Assembly (NCBI GenBank): GCA_910588195.1
Contig: CAJUPN010000001.1
Location: forward strand, 248,001-312,000
Direction: 5' to 3'
DNA from: an uncultured Bacilli bacterium
Lineage (GTDB): Bacteria > Bacillota_I > Bacilli_A > RF39 > UBA660
Length of the DNA stretch: 64,000 nucleotides
This document shows positions 34,088-43,811 of the stretch, piece after piece. The notes under the pieces were generated by a model. That model was not told where the DNA came from. It saw nothing but the letters and a program-made list of their open reading frames with translations, and searched no databases. Numbering within the stretch: position 1 is the first letter of the stretch; the number at the start of each line of letters is the position of its first letter. Made by a program: the position numbers and the translations under genes.

Positions 34088-37000
34088 ATGAAAAATAAAA
34101 AGAGTATAATCGTGTTGATAGTTCTACTGGCGGTAGGTTTTGCTGCAGTATCAACAACACTTGTTATAAATGGAGTAATTGGTCTTAGTTTTGGTGAACT
34201 AGATGTTTACTATAGCAAAGCAGTAATAAATGGGGTAGAAGATAACTCTGTTATAAAAGATAAAACACATATTGAATTTGATACAACTATGACATTAGTT
34301 GGAGAAAAATATAGAATAGATTATGATGTAACAAATGGTTCAAAAAACTATGATGCAGAGATAAGTATGAACTGTGATTATGAAACAGAAGATGGTGGTG
34401 AGTATTTATCACTAAATAACATAATAAATACAGATGATTTATTAGAAGCTATGACAACAAGAACAGGACATTTGACAATAAAGATGATAAAATCTGTAAC
34501 AGAACCAAAGGATATTCATATTACATGTGAAATAGTAGCAACACCTAGAGAAAGAGATAAAGATCCTGGAGATGTAATAACAAAAGAACCAGTAACATTA
34601 GTAGAAACAATACTATCAAAAGCAAATGATGCGAGCATTCAAGAGTATGCATTAGGTGATAAAGGTGAAGTATATGCATTTAGTCATGATGAAACAGAAC
34701 AAATGGGTGCAAATACAGATTACAGATATATTGGTAATGTTCCAAATAACTATATAACTTATAATGAAGAGTTATGGAGAGTAATAGGTGTATTTGAAGA
34801 TGAAAATGGAGTTAAACGTGCTAAGGTAATTAGAGATACATCAATTGGTCAAAATGCTTTTGGAAATACAAGCAATTTTGCCTCATCTACAATAAAGATG
34901 GAGCTAGAAAGACATCTTAATGATGAAGCATATGAACAAATAGATAAAGTTAATTTTTATGTAGGGCCTTCATCCGTACCAATTTTATCGGCGGATACAT
35001 ATTATGCAAATGAAAGAAGTAAAACAATTTCTAATGGAAATAGTAGTTATGTGTATAACGGCAAAGTAGGACTTTTATATGTATCAGATTATTATTACAC
35101 ATATGGATTAGGTATAAATGATGCTTGCTTTAAAAATTCTAATTCTTGTACATCAGGTAATCCAGAAGCACTATTAAATAGCAGTTGGATGTATAAAAAT
35201 ATTAATATGTGGACAATGAATACTTACACTACAAGTAATCAACCTGTTTATTATGTAACAAGTTCTTATGGATTAAGTTTAGCTGGAACTCCTTCTAGAT
35301 ACGAAACACTTCCAGTTGCCTATTTAAATTCTGATATAATACACTCTGATGGTGATGGAACACAAGAGAATCCTTATGTTATTAATAGTTCTAGTAATGA
35401 TAAGCCTGATATTTCATATGGGGAAAATAATTTGGTTAAACAAATTTTAATTAAAAAAAATGTTGATGATGCCACTTATGATAGGGATACTGGGGGAGAA
35501 GTTTTTGCTTTTGAACATGTAGCAAATGATGTTGCTAGAGCAAGTACTGATTATAGATATATAGGAGAATCTCCAAATAATTATATCACTTTTGATAATG
35601 AAACATTTAGAATTATAGGTGTATTTGAAGATGAAAGAGGAGTTAAAAGAGCAAAAATAGTTAGAAATAATCATTTAGTGCATTGTGGAGATTCAGGTTG
35701 GTCCTGGACTGATTATGGTGTTACAAAGACAAACTTTGAAAATACAAACATGTATAAAAAAGCTTTGAAACGTGCTATATCTGATGGAGCTATGGAGCAT
35801 GTTGATGAAATGCAGTATTATATGGGTGGTATAACTTCCTTGAATCAATCTGTTGAAAATATATATAATGAAGAAAGAACTTCTTCAAATTTACCTTTTG
35901 ATTTTGTATCTAACGTAAAAGCTGGAATACCTTATATGTCTGACTTTTTCTACACATATGGAAAAGGTGTAAATGATACATGCTATTTAAATGTTTCCCA
36001 ATGTAATCCAGGTAGTTATAGCAATAGCTGGTTATATAATGGACGTGTATTACCATTTATGAATATATCTAGAAGTTCTGCTAAATTTTATCAGTTATCT
36101 TACGGAGTCTCTGAAATAGATGGTACTTCAAGCAATGAAGTAAGAGAGGTTCTATATTTAAAACCAGATACTATTTCATTATGTGGTGATGGTTCACAAG
36201 ATAATCCTTATGTCATTGAGTCTCATGATTCGAGAGATACCATCTCTTCATTATCAAATAGCAATTTGAATAGTGGCGATGTTGAAAAAGTAACTTTTGT
36301 AAATGCAGAACCAAAAGCTCCTGAAAATGCTATATTAAGTTGGGATGCAAGTGATGCAAAAAATGGTAGTATTATTGCATATACATTAGATGAAGATAAT
36401 AATGATAAGTTTGAACTATACGTTGCGAAAAAAGGTAAAATATACGCACATAAAAATAGTAGTTCTTTATTATCATTTAGTAATGCATTAGCGGTTGAAG
36501 GTTTTGAAAATTTTTCTGCTAAAAATGTTGATTTTATGTGGCGCTATTTTAGTGGACTTAAGTCGGTTATTAACTTAAATTTGAAAGACCTTGATACTAG
36601 TTTAGCTGATAATATGACGGAAATGTTTGCTGGATGCAAAAACTTAGTAAGCTTAGATGTATCAGGCTGGGATACAAGCAATGTAACTCAAATGCGTGCT
36701 ATGTTTGATATGTGTGAAAAATTAAAATCTATTGATTTAAGCTCATGGAATACAAGCAGTTTAACTGAAATGACTGGATTATTTGAGTATTGCTATGAGA
36801 TTGAAGAGATTAATCTTCGAGGTTGGAATACTTCCAAAGTAACTAATATGCAACTTATATTTGATTATTGCAAAAAACTAAAAAAACTTAATATAAGTAC
36901 ATTTGATACTAGTAATGTTACGGATATGACAGATATGTTTATGTATTGTCAAGAATTGGAGGAACTAGATTTAAGTCACTTTGACACCTCTAAAGTTACA

Positions 37001-37477
37001 AAAATGCTTTTTATGTTTGACCATTGTGTAAAACTTAAAAAAATAAATGTATCATCATTTAATACATCTAATGTAACCGATATGTCTGGTATGTTTGGCG
37101 ATTGTAGTAGTTTAATCTCGTTAGATGTGAGCCACTTTGATACAAGAAAAGTTACTGGAATGCACAGTATGTTTGTTCGATGCTCTAGTTTAGAAGAGCT
37201 GAACTTAAGCAATTTTATTACAACAAGTTTAACTGGAACTAATTATATGTTTCAGCAATGTACAAATTTAAGAAAACTTAATATAAGCGGTTTTTATGTA
37301 AATAATATTAGTAGTCATAACAGTATGTTTAATTTAATGTCTTCTGATGTAGTTATAAATGTTGGAAGTGACTCTGTTCGTAGTTGGATACTTGATTTAC
37401 CAACAGTTAAGGAAGGATTTAATGGTCCTGATCGTCCAGCTGAATGGAGCGATGCAAACATAACTGTTCAAGCTTAA
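34088..37477 (+). CDS. BspA-like leucine-rich-repeat surface protein
   Basis: 1129 residues. A signal-anchor helix (about 7-28) leads into a TasA-like beta module (to about 165). Two related modules follow (about 175-430 and 455-710), each with an NNYITF..LWRVIGVFEDENG core and a GDGTQENPYVI end. Residues about 835-1085 are tandem BspA-type repeats of about 25 residues (pattern DTSNVTxMxxMFxxCxxLxxLDLSxF), eight to nine copies. BspA repeats bind host proteins or other bacteria in known adhesins. No sorting signal is seen, so the anchor is N-terminal. GGGAGGAATC is the RBS. Confidence 0.9.
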   Translation: MKNKKSIIVLIVLLAVGFAAVSTTLVINGVIGLSFGELDVYYSKAVINGVEDNSVIKDKTHIEFDTTMTLVGEKYRIDYDVTNGSKNYDAEISMNCDYETEDGGEYLSLNNIINTDDLLEAMTTRTGHLTIKMIKSVTEPKDIHITCEIVATPRERDKDPGDVITKEPVTLVETILSKANDASIQEYALGDKGEVYAFSHDETEQMGANTDYRYIGNVPNNYITYNEELWRVIGVFEDENGVKRAKVIRDTSIGQNAFGNTSNFASSTIKMELERHLNDEAYEQIDKVNFYVGPSSVPILSADTYYANERSKTISNGNSSYVYNGKVGLLYVSDYYYTYGLGINDACFKNSNSCTSGNPEALLNSSWMYKNINMWTMNTYTTSNQPVYYVTSSYGLSLAGTPSRYETLPVAYLNSDIIHSDGDGTQENPYVINSSSNDKPDISYGENNLVKQILIKKNVDDATYDRDTGGEVFAFEHVANDVARASTDYRYIGESPNNYITFDNETFRIIGVFEDERGVKRAKIVRNNHLVHCGDSGWSWTDYGVTKTNFENTNMYKKALKRAISDGAMEHVDEMQYYMGGITSLNQSVENIYNEERTSSNLPFDFVSNVKAGIPYMSDFFYTYGKGVNDTCYLNVSQCNPGSYSNSWLYNGRVLPFMNISRSSAKFYQLSYGVSEIDGTSSNEVREVLYLKPDTISLCGDGSQDNPYVIESHDSRDTISSLSNSNLNSGDVEKVTFVNAEPKAPENAILSWDASDAKNGSIIAYTLDEDNNDKFELYVAKKGKIYAHKNSSSLLSFSNALAVEGFENFSAKNVDFMWRYFSGLKSVINLNLKDLDTSLADNMTEMFAGCKNLVSLDVSGWDTSNVTQMRAMFDMCEKLKSIDLSSWNTSSLTEMTGLFEYCYEIEEINLRGWNTSKVTNMQLIFDYCKKLKKLNISTFDTSNVTDMTDMFMYCQELEELDLSHFDTSKVTKMLFMFDHCVKLKKINVSSFNTSNVTDMSGMFGDCSSLISLDVSHFDTRKVTGMHSMFVRCSSLEELNLSNFITTSLTGTNYMFQQCTNLRKLNISGFYVNNISSHNSMFNLMSSDVVINVGSDSVRSWILDLPTVKEGFNGPDRPAEWSDANITVQA

Positions 37478-37493
37478 TATAGATAGACAATTT

Positions 37494-37529
37494 TAAAAGA
37501 AGAAAAGTTTATGATGCTTTTCTTCTTTT
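37494..37529. terminator. Bidirectional terminator
   Basis: AAAAGAAGAAAAG and CTTTTCTTCTTTT form a 13-bp stem around TTTATGATG between convergent genes. Confidence 0.85.
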
Positions 37530-38416
37530 CTTTTCATATATAATAACTTTATCTTTAGATGAGTGGAATTGATATGAAGTAATATCTCTTTCTTTAAATT
37601 CATTAGGCGTAAATACTTTCCTTCTTCGTTCATCATATACAAAATCACTTATACTGGTATGTCCATCGTAGCTATTGTAAATATAACCGCATTGGATTAT
37701 ACCTTCTTTATTTAAATGCTTACTTAATATATGAATATATCTTTTATAATTCTTTAAAGTATTAATATTCCATATATTATTAATTGAATCACTTATGTTT
37801 GATAAAAGCATAATATCATACAAGTTATTTAAGTTATTTGGTAAATCTATAAGGCTTGCTTCTATAAAGTTAATTTCCTTACCATCCAGTTTATTTTTTA
37901 ATTCTTTAAAGTTATCTTCGCCCATATAAGCATTAACTCGTTCAAGAGTGCTTATGGTAGGGTAAAAACCATGAGCAATTTTATAGAAGATATCTATATT
38001 AGTATAATTATTGTATAAATAATCATAAAAGAGATTAGTTTCATCACTTAGGTAATACTAAGCTTTTTATAGACTTCATGCCTTAGTGTACATCCATTTA
38101 GTGGCAAGAAAAATTTATAAAATTCTTCGTAATCAAGTTTTTGTGCAGCTGTAAATTTTAATTCGGCTTGAGCAAAAGCTAAGGGATTAATATCGAATAA
38201 GGTAACAACTTCAGCACCTAAAAAGTAGGCATTAAGTGCTTGATCACCAGAACCAGCAACGGATAAGACTTTTCTGTCTTTTAAATTCATTCCTTCAAGT
38301 ATTCCTTTTATATTCTCGGTTGTATTTAAATATATTTTGCCATACTTTTTAAAAGTATCATATAATTCAAAACGTTCTTCAAAAATGGCTTTAATAATTT
38401 CTAAATTAATATCCAT
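37509..38416 (-). pseudogene. SAM-dependent methyltransferase-like gene broken by a frameshift
   Basis: The first 122 codons (38416 to 38048) contain a SAM-fold start: VLSVAGSGDQALNAYFLGAE and DINPLAFAQAELKF, resembling DUF3419/BtaA-like methyltransferases. Near 38056 the frame ends in ...KKLSIT-stop; in the shifted frame the sequence continues LSDETNLFYDYLYNN, then FYKIAHGFYPTIST and on to the stop at 37509. Inserting one base near 38053-38055 would rebuild a 302-residue protein. No homopolymer lies at the break. Either the gene is inactivated or the assembly has one missing base. Confidence 0.75.
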
Positions 38417-38560
38417 AATAACCCCTCATTAATGATGAATATTATAACAAATAAGTCTTTTTTTGTCTAATTTTAAAAAAATTTTAAAATTTTATTTAAC
38501 GTATTTTCGTGGATTGAAGGGGGAATTTACAAATCTTTTTAATATTTTGTTAAAAAGTAG
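38417..38560. other. Non-coding stretch upstream of NAD cluster
   Basis: A/T-rich region with a short T run; I see no gene or RNA in it. It separates the frameshifted gene from the NAD promoter. Confidence 0.4.
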
Positions 38561-38657
38561 TTGACAAAGTGATTGCTTATTAATACAATGTTAATAACAA
38601 GAGTGAAGAACTCTTGAAATTTTAAAACATATGTTATTAATAAAGTGATAATAACAT
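38561..38657 (+). promoter_or_regulatory. Promoter and candidate NrtR operators of the NAD salvage operon
   Basis: TTGACA 38561-38566 and TACAAT 38584-38589 are 17 apart. The palindrome TTATTAA-N7-TTAATAA at 38577-38597 is centred on the -10. A second palindrome ATGTTATTA-N9-TAATAACAT is at 38631-38657, just before the RBS. Both contain TGTTATTAA-type half-sites, repeated again at 39504-39515. A Nudix-wHTH regulator of NrtR type is encoded at the end of this cluster and is the likely ligand. Confidence 0.65.
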
Positions 38658-38678
38658 AAAAAGGAAAGAGGAAGAAAA

Positions 38679-39488
38679 ATGGAAAGAAAAGAAGAAACAA
38701 AAATACAAGGAGGAAGGGATGTGAAAGCAAACAAGTATAACAACAACAAAAAGTATCGTGATTATTTAAGACTAATCCGTAATATGAATGCAGAACAAAA
38801 AGAAGCATTTGAAAATTTACTTAATGATGTTAGAAAGTTGAAAGATGCAGCAGAAGAGAAAAATATTACAAGAAAGCAATTTACTAAAGCTTTATTCATC
38901 GTTGATATGAATAATGGATTTGTAAATTTTGGAGCTATGCATAATAAAGAATATAATAGTTTAGTTCCAGAGCAACTTAGATTAATTGAAAAATTTAGAA
39001 AAGAAGAACAACTAGTAAACTTCATTATGGAAGGACATTTAGAAGATGCAGTTGAATTTATGCTTTATCCCGATCACTGTGTGGATGGTTCAGAAGAAAG
39101 TGAGCTAATTCCGGAGTTTAAAGCCGAAGAAAATAAAGAAAATACCAATATTTATTATAAGAATTCTATTAATGGTGGACTTAATATGGATTTAGCTGTT
39201 GATTTAGAAGACTGGCAAGATTTAAAAGAAATCGTAATTGCTGGTGTATGTACTGACCTTTGTGTATTAGATTTTGCTAAAACATTGGCAAGATTAGTTG
39301 AAGAAGTAAATAGACACATACATATCTTTGTCGTAGCAAGTGCAGTATCTACTTTTGATGCTCCAGGACACGATAGAGACGCAGAAACAGAATATGCATT
39401 TGAAGTAATGCGTAAGTCAGGAATTGAAGTAGTTGATGATTTTGAACACTTAGAAAGACGTGAAAAGGAATTAAAGCTTGTAGCTTAA
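38679..39488 (+). CDS. pncA: Nicotinamidase-like cysteine hydrolase
   Basis: Isochorismatase-fold enzyme, predicted to deamidate nicotinamide to nicotinate. The catalytic triad is visible: Asp in LFIVDMNNGF (about 74), Lys in YYKNSINGG (about 161) and Cys in IAGVCTDLCV (about 190). The DHCVDGSEE block fits the metal/substrate region. Known PncA proteins are about 180-210 residues; here the N-terminus is 60 residues longer and helical. An in-frame GTG at 38721 follows a perfect AGGAGG and may be the true start. It is the first gene of the NAD cluster. Confidence 0.82.
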   Translation: MERKEETKIQGGRDVKANKYNNNKKYRDYLRLIRNMNAEQKEAFENLLNDVRKLKDAAEEKNITRKQFTKALFIVDMNNGFVNFGAMHNKEYNSLVPEQLRLIEKFRKEEQLVNFIMEGHLEDAVEFMLYPDHCVDGSEESELIPEFKAEENKENTNIYYKNSINGGLNMDLAVDLEDWQDLKEIVIAGVCTDLCVLDFAKTLARLVEEVNRHIHIFVVASAVSTFDAPGHDRDAETEYAFEVMRKSGIEVVDDFEHLERREKELKLVA

Positions 39489-39503
39489 TATTTTTTACGG
39501 ACT

Positions 39504-39520
39504 TGTTATTAATAAAAAGT
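39504..39520 (+). promoter_or_regulatory. Additional NrtR-like half-site
   Basis: TGTTATTAATAA at 39504-39515 matches the first 12 bases of the palindrome at 38632, in the gap before pncB. Confidence 0.4.
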
Positions 39521-39554
39521 AAATAAGAGAAAAAGAAAGAGAGAGATTAATTTT

Positions 39555-41024
39555 ATGAAAATGTTTAATGGATATGAAAGATTACCAAGAAATTATAGTT
39601 TATTATCAGATAATTATGAACACAAGATGGGTCAAGGATATTTACTTGACGGAAAAAAAGATGAAGTAGCAGGATTTGATGTCTTCTTTAGAAGAGTGCC
39701 AAATAATGGTGGATACGCTGTTATGGCGGGACTTGATAAAGTTATATCTTATATTGAAAACCTACACTTTGGTGAAAGAGAATTAAGATATTTTAAAAGA
39801 GCAGGATTTACTGATGAATATATTGAATACTTAAAGAATTTTAAATTTAGTGGAACTATTAAAGCTATTCCTGATGGAACACCAGTATTTCCAAATGAAC
39901 CTTTAATTACTGTTATTGCACCAATTATTGAAGCACAAATTGTTGAAACAGCTGTACTTTGTTTAATAAATGGAGCAATGGAACATGCAACAGGTGCAAG
40001 ACGTATAATTGAAGCAACTCCTAAAGGTGTTGGAGTTATGGAATTTGGTTCACGTCGTGCTGATGGAACTGAAGCGGCAATTGATTCATCACTTTATGGA
40101 ATGATGGCTGGCTGTGTTGGAACTAGTAATGATTTAGCTGCTGATATGGTTAATAAAATTGGTTTAGGTACAATGGCCCACAGTGATATTGAAAGTTATC
40201 CTGATGAATTATCAGCATTTAAAGCATTTGCTAAAACTTATCCAGAAAATTGTATATTATTAGTTGATACATATGATACTTTAAGAAGTGGAATACCTAA
40301 CGCTATTGAAACTTATAAATGGATGGAAGAAAATGGAATTCCAACTGACCATATTGGTATTCGTATTGATTCAGGAGATTTAGCTTATCTATCTAAAGAA
40401 GCAAGACATATGCTAGTTGAAGCAGGATTTCCACAAGCAAAAATTTGTTTAAGTAATGGCCTAACAGCAGAAACTATTGAAACTTTAATTCAACAAGGTG
40501 CAGAATTTGACTCTTTAGGAGTAGGTGATAATATTAGTAAACCAGAAGGTAGAATGGGCTGTGTTTATAAAGAAATTGCTTTACAAAGTGATGGTGAGTG
40601 GGTTCCTAAAATTAAATTAAGTGAAGATGCTATTAAGATAGTTAATCCCGATTTAAAAGATTTATATCGTGCATATGACAAAGAAACAGGATATGCTGTT
40701 GCAGATATTATGACTCGTGTTGGTGAAGAAATTAATATTGATGATTTGATTATCGTAAGTCCAACAGACTACCTAAAAAGAAAAAGAATTATCGATTTTA
40801 CTATTGTGCCTCTACAACAAACAATATTTGAAGAAGGTAAACTTGTCTTTGATGATCCAGATTTAGATACTACTAAAGCTTACTGTGAAGCCCAAATGGC
40901 TACTATTTACCCAGAAGTAAAAAGAACAACTGAACCTCAAACATATCATGTTAGCGGAACAGAAGAATATGTTAATTTTAAAAACAACTTGATTCAAGAA
41001 CATAGAGCTTTAGTTCTTAAGTAG
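39555..41024 (+). CDS. pncB: Nicotinate phosphoribosyltransferase
   Basis: Joins nicotinate to PRPP to give nicotinate mononucleotide, the committed step of the Preiss-Handler route. EFGSRRADGTEAAIDSS, GTMAHSDI and LVDTYDTLRSG are the hallmark blocks; the conserved phospho-acceptor His lies in GTMAHS. Length 489 is typical of the long bacterial form. RBS AAAGAGAGA is weak. The gene is 66 bases behind pncA, with an NrtR-like site in the gap. Confidence 0.96.
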   Translation: MKMFNGYERLPRNYSLLSDNYEHKMGQGYLLDGKKDEVAGFDVFFRRVPNNGGYAVMAGLDKVISYIENLHFGERELRYFKRAGFTDEYIEYLKNFKFSGTIKAIPDGTPVFPNEPLITVIAPIIEAQIVETAVLCLINGAMEHATGARRIIEATPKGVGVMEFGSRRADGTEAAIDSSLYGMMAGCVGTSNDLAADMVNKIGLGTMAHSDIESYPDELSAFKAFAKTYPENCILLVDTYDTLRSGIPNAIETYKWMEENGIPTDHIGIRIDSGDLAYLSKEARHMLVEAGFPQAKICLSNGLTAETIETLIQQGAEFDSLGVGDNISKPEGRMGCVYKEIALQSDGEWVPKIKLSEDAIKIVNPDLKDLYRAYDKETGYAVADIMTRVGEEINIDDLIIVSPTDYLKRKRIIDFTIVPLQQTIFEEGKLVFDDPDLDTTKAYCEAQMATIYPEVKRTTEPQTYHVSGTEEYVNFKNNLIQEHRALVLK

Positions 41025-41030
41025 GTAATT

Positions 41031-41639
41031 ATGAGAACTAGAAAAATAATTAAAGAGTTGGAGAATTTGAAAAAAGAGCTAAGTGTTGCAAGTATAAAAC
41101 AGGTACCTCCAACTGAAAAAAGTTTTTTAACAGTAGAAAATTATCAAGTAATTTTAAATAATGGAGCTATATTTAATCGTCAGAAACTTGTTAAAAATAA
41201 AAGAGATGGAAATGCTGTTGTAATTGTACCAATAACAGAAGATAATAAATCTTTTGTTATTGTACAACCAAGAGTATTTACAGCTTCTGGTTTGGGTGTT
41301 GAAATTCCCGCAGGATATATTGACCAGGGGGAAACAGAAGAAGAAGCTGCTAGAAGAGAACTTAGAGAAGAAATAGGTTGTGAAGCAGATAAATTAATAC
41401 CTTTAAAATCATATTATCAAGATCAAGGAATATCTGGTGCTTATAATACTTGTTTTTTAGCTTTAGGTTGTCGTGAATGTTATCAACAAAAGTTAGATAG
41501 AGATGAGTATATTAAATATATTAAATGTTCTTTTAACGATTTAACTTATTTAGTTAATGCTAGAATTATTAATGATGCTAATGGTATAATAGCAATAGAA
41601 GAGGCTAAAAAAGTTATGAGAAGATTAAAGAGAAGATAA
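41031..41639 (+). CDS. Nudix hydrolase (ADP-ribose pyrophosphatase-like)
   Basis: The Nudix box GYIDQGETEEEAARRELREE is intact at about 97-116 of 202 residues, preceded by the beta-strand lead VVIVPITED. Members of this subfamily split ADP-ribose formed when NAD is consumed, giving ribose-5-phosphate and AMP. It begins 6 bases after pncB and sits in an NAD cluster, so ADP-ribose recycling is a natural role; the substrate itself is inferred. Confidence 0.88.
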   Translation: MRTRKIIKELENLKKELSVASIKQVPPTEKSFLTVENYQVILNNGAIFNRQKLVKNKRDGNAVVIVPITEDNKSFVIVQPRVFTASGLGVEIPAGYIDQGETEEEAARRELREEIGCEADKLIPLKSYYQDQGISGAYNTCFLALGCRECYQQKLDRDEYIKYIKCSFNDLTYLVNARIINDANGIIAIEEAKKVMRRLKRR

Positions 41640-41654
41640 ATGGAGGAATAATTT

Positions 41655-43580
41655 ATGGATAAGAAATTTGGATTTATGAGAGTTGGAGCTGCTACTCCTA
41701 AACTTGAAATTAGTAATGTTAAATTTAATGTTGACGAAATAAAAAAAATAATGGATGAATCATTAAAAAATGGGGTAGAAGTTACTTTATTTCCTGAGTT
41801 ATCTTTGACAGGATATACTTGTGCAGATTTATTTTTAAATGATCATTTATTAGATGAAGCTATTAAGGGATTAATTGATTTAAAAAACTATACAAAAAAG
41901 GTAAAGGGAGTATTTATAGTTGGGCTTCCTGTTAGATTAGATAATCAACTATTTAATACAGCTGCAGTTTTAGAAAATGGACATATACTTGGAATTGTAC
42001 CAAAAACTTATATTCCAAATTATGGAGAGTTTTATGAAAAAAGATGGTTTAGTGAAGATAATAGAAGATTAAGCGATAGCATAGTTATTGATGGTGAAGA
42101 AATTCCGTTTAAAACAAATATTTTATTTCAAGAAAAGGGAGATTCAAGAAGAACTCTTGGTATTGAAATATGTGAGGATTTATGGTGTACATATCCTCCA
42201 AGTAGTGACTTAACGATAAGAGGAGCTAAAGTCATATTTAACTTATCTGCTTCAAATGAAATAATTGGTAAAAGTGAATATCGTAAGTCATTAATTAAAA
42301 GTCAATCAGAAAAGACTATAAGTGCATATGTTTATGCTTCAAGTGGAATAAATGAATCGACAACTGATTTAGTCTTTTCTGGAGCTTCTTTTATTTATGA
42401 AAATGGTCATTTACTAAGTAAAAATAATCGTTTTGATTTTGAATCTAATTTAATTTTTAATGATGTTGATTTAGCAAGAATAGATGCAATGCGTGTTAAA
42501 GATATATCTTACATGGGCGTTATAAAAGATCGTGATAAAAAGTATGATATAGCTTACTTTGATGGGTATGCTCCAGATAATGAACTTATTCGTAAATATA
42601 CACCATCTCCATTTGTTCCATCTTCATTAAATAATCGAAATGAAAGATGTGAAGAAATATTAAATATTCAAGCAAATGCTTTAGCAAAACGTATGAAGTC
42701 AACGGGAATAAAACGTGCTGTTATTGGAATATCGGGTGGTTTAGATTCTACTTTAGCTTTTTTAGTAGTTATCAAGGCTTATGATATTTTGGGTCTTCCT
42801 CATGAAGATATTTATGGTATAACAATGCCTGGTTTTGGAACAACAAATAGAACATATACTAATTCTTGTGAATTTGTTAAATTATATGGAGCTACTTTAA
42901 AAGAAGTAAATATTAAGGATGCTTGTTTACAACATTTTAAAGATATTGATCATGATTCAGCTAATCTTGATGTTACTTATGAAAATGTTCAAGCAAGAGA
43001 AAGAACACAGATACTAATGGACTATGCAAATAAAATTGGTGGTTTAGTAATTGGTACTGGAGATCTTTCAGAATTATGTTTAGGATGGTGCACTTATAAT
43101 GGTGATCATATGAGTATGTATGCAGTAAATGTTTCTATCCCCAAAACCTTAGTTAAATATTTAGTATCTTATTATGCTGAGAATGAGAGTAGCGATGAGA
43201 GAAGAAATATAATCAATGATATATTAGAGACTCCCGTTTCTCCTGAATTACTTCCACCAAGTGACAAAGATGAGATTTTACAACAAACTGAAAGTATAGT
43301 TGGTCCATATATATTACATGATTTTTATATATATCATTTCTTAAGATATGGAGCTAGTCCAGAAAAAATTAAATATTTAGCAGAGCATGCTTTTGAAGGA
43401 AGTTTTTCTAAAGAAGAAATAGATAAATGGTTAAATTTCTTTATTAAGAGATTCTTCTCACAACAATTTAAACGTAGTTGTATTCCTGATGGTCCAAAAG
43501 TTGGAACTATTAGTATTTCTCCAAGAGGAGATTTAAGAATGCCAAGTGATGCTTCTAGTAAGATGTGGACTTTGAAATAA
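41655..43580 (+). CDS. nadE: Glutamine-dependent NAD+ synthetase
   Basis: Final step of NAD synthesis: amidates nicotinate adenine dinucleotide using glutamine. The N-terminal nitrilase domain has the triad Glu48 (LFPELSLTGY), Lys117 and Cys173 (GIEICEDLW); the synthetase domain has the P-loop GISGGLDST near 357-365 and later GTGDLSELCLGW. Length 641 fits the bacterial two-domain form. RBS TGGAGGA precedes the ATG. Confidence 0.96.
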   Translation: MDKKFGFMRVGAATPKLEISNVKFNVDEIKKIMDESLKNGVEVTLFPELSLTGYTCADLFLNDHLLDEAIKGLIDLKNYTKKVKGVFIVGLPVRLDNQLFNTAAVLENGHILGIVPKTYIPNYGEFYEKRWFSEDNRRLSDSIVIDGEEIPFKTNILFQEKGDSRRTLGIEICEDLWCTYPPSSDLTIRGAKVIFNLSASNEIIGKSEYRKSLIKSQSEKTISAYVYASSGINESTTDLVFSGASFIYENGHLLSKNNRFDFESNLIFNDVDLARIDAMRVKDISYMGVIKDRDKKYDIAYFDGYAPDNELIRKYTPSPFVPSSLNNRNERCEEILNIQANALAKRMKSTGIKRAVIGISGGLDSTLAFLVVIKAYDILGLPHEDIYGITMPGFGTTNRTYTNSCEFVKLYGATLKEVNIKDACLQHFKDIDHDSANLDVTYENVQARERTQILMDYANKIGGLVIGTGDLSELCLGWCTYNGDHMSMYAVNVSIPKTLVKYLVSYYAENESSDERRNIINDILETPVSPELLPPSDKDEILQQTESIVGPYILHDFYIYHFLRYGASPEKIKYLAEHAFEGSFSKEEIDKWLNFFIKRFFSQQFKRSCIPDGPKVGTISISPRGDLRMPSDASSKMWTLK

Positions 43581-43811
43581 AGATATATAAATATACAGTA
43601 AAACTGTGTATTTATATCTAATGTTTGATATTAACAATAAAATAAGAAGATGTTAAAAAACTTATTAAAAAAGGAATATAAATTATGAAGAATATTAATG
43701 CTAAAAATTTAAATAAATTATTTGAACTATATTGTTGTTTAAACTATGATATAATGAACTTAGAGAAAAAATATAAAAATATATTCTCGAGTTAGTAAGG
43801 GTGGTAAGGTT
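43581..43811 (+). other. Gap before prs: hairpin and extended -10 promoter
   Basis: A long imperfect stem (AGATATATAAATATACAGT with ACTGTGTATTTATATCT, 43583-43620) follows nadE but lacks a U run, so it may stabilise the mRNA and not end it. TGATATAAT at 43747-43755 is an extended -10 element for prs. A 36-codon ORF (43685-43795) with AAGGA upstream lies across this promoter and is probably not a gene. Confidence 0.45.

Noticed and set aside
36590..37340. Regular about 75-bp repeats that could suggest a CRISPR-like or minisatellite array
   Set aside because: They encode BspA-type leucine-rich repeats in one continuous frame and vary at synonymous positions.
43583..43620. Strong hairpin after nadE as terminator
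   Set aside because: No U run follows, so it was not called a terminator.
43685..43795. 36-codon ORF with AAGGA upstream between nadE and prs
   Set aside because: It spans the extended -10 promoter of prs, has no recognisable features and poor codon bias evidence; more likely chance.
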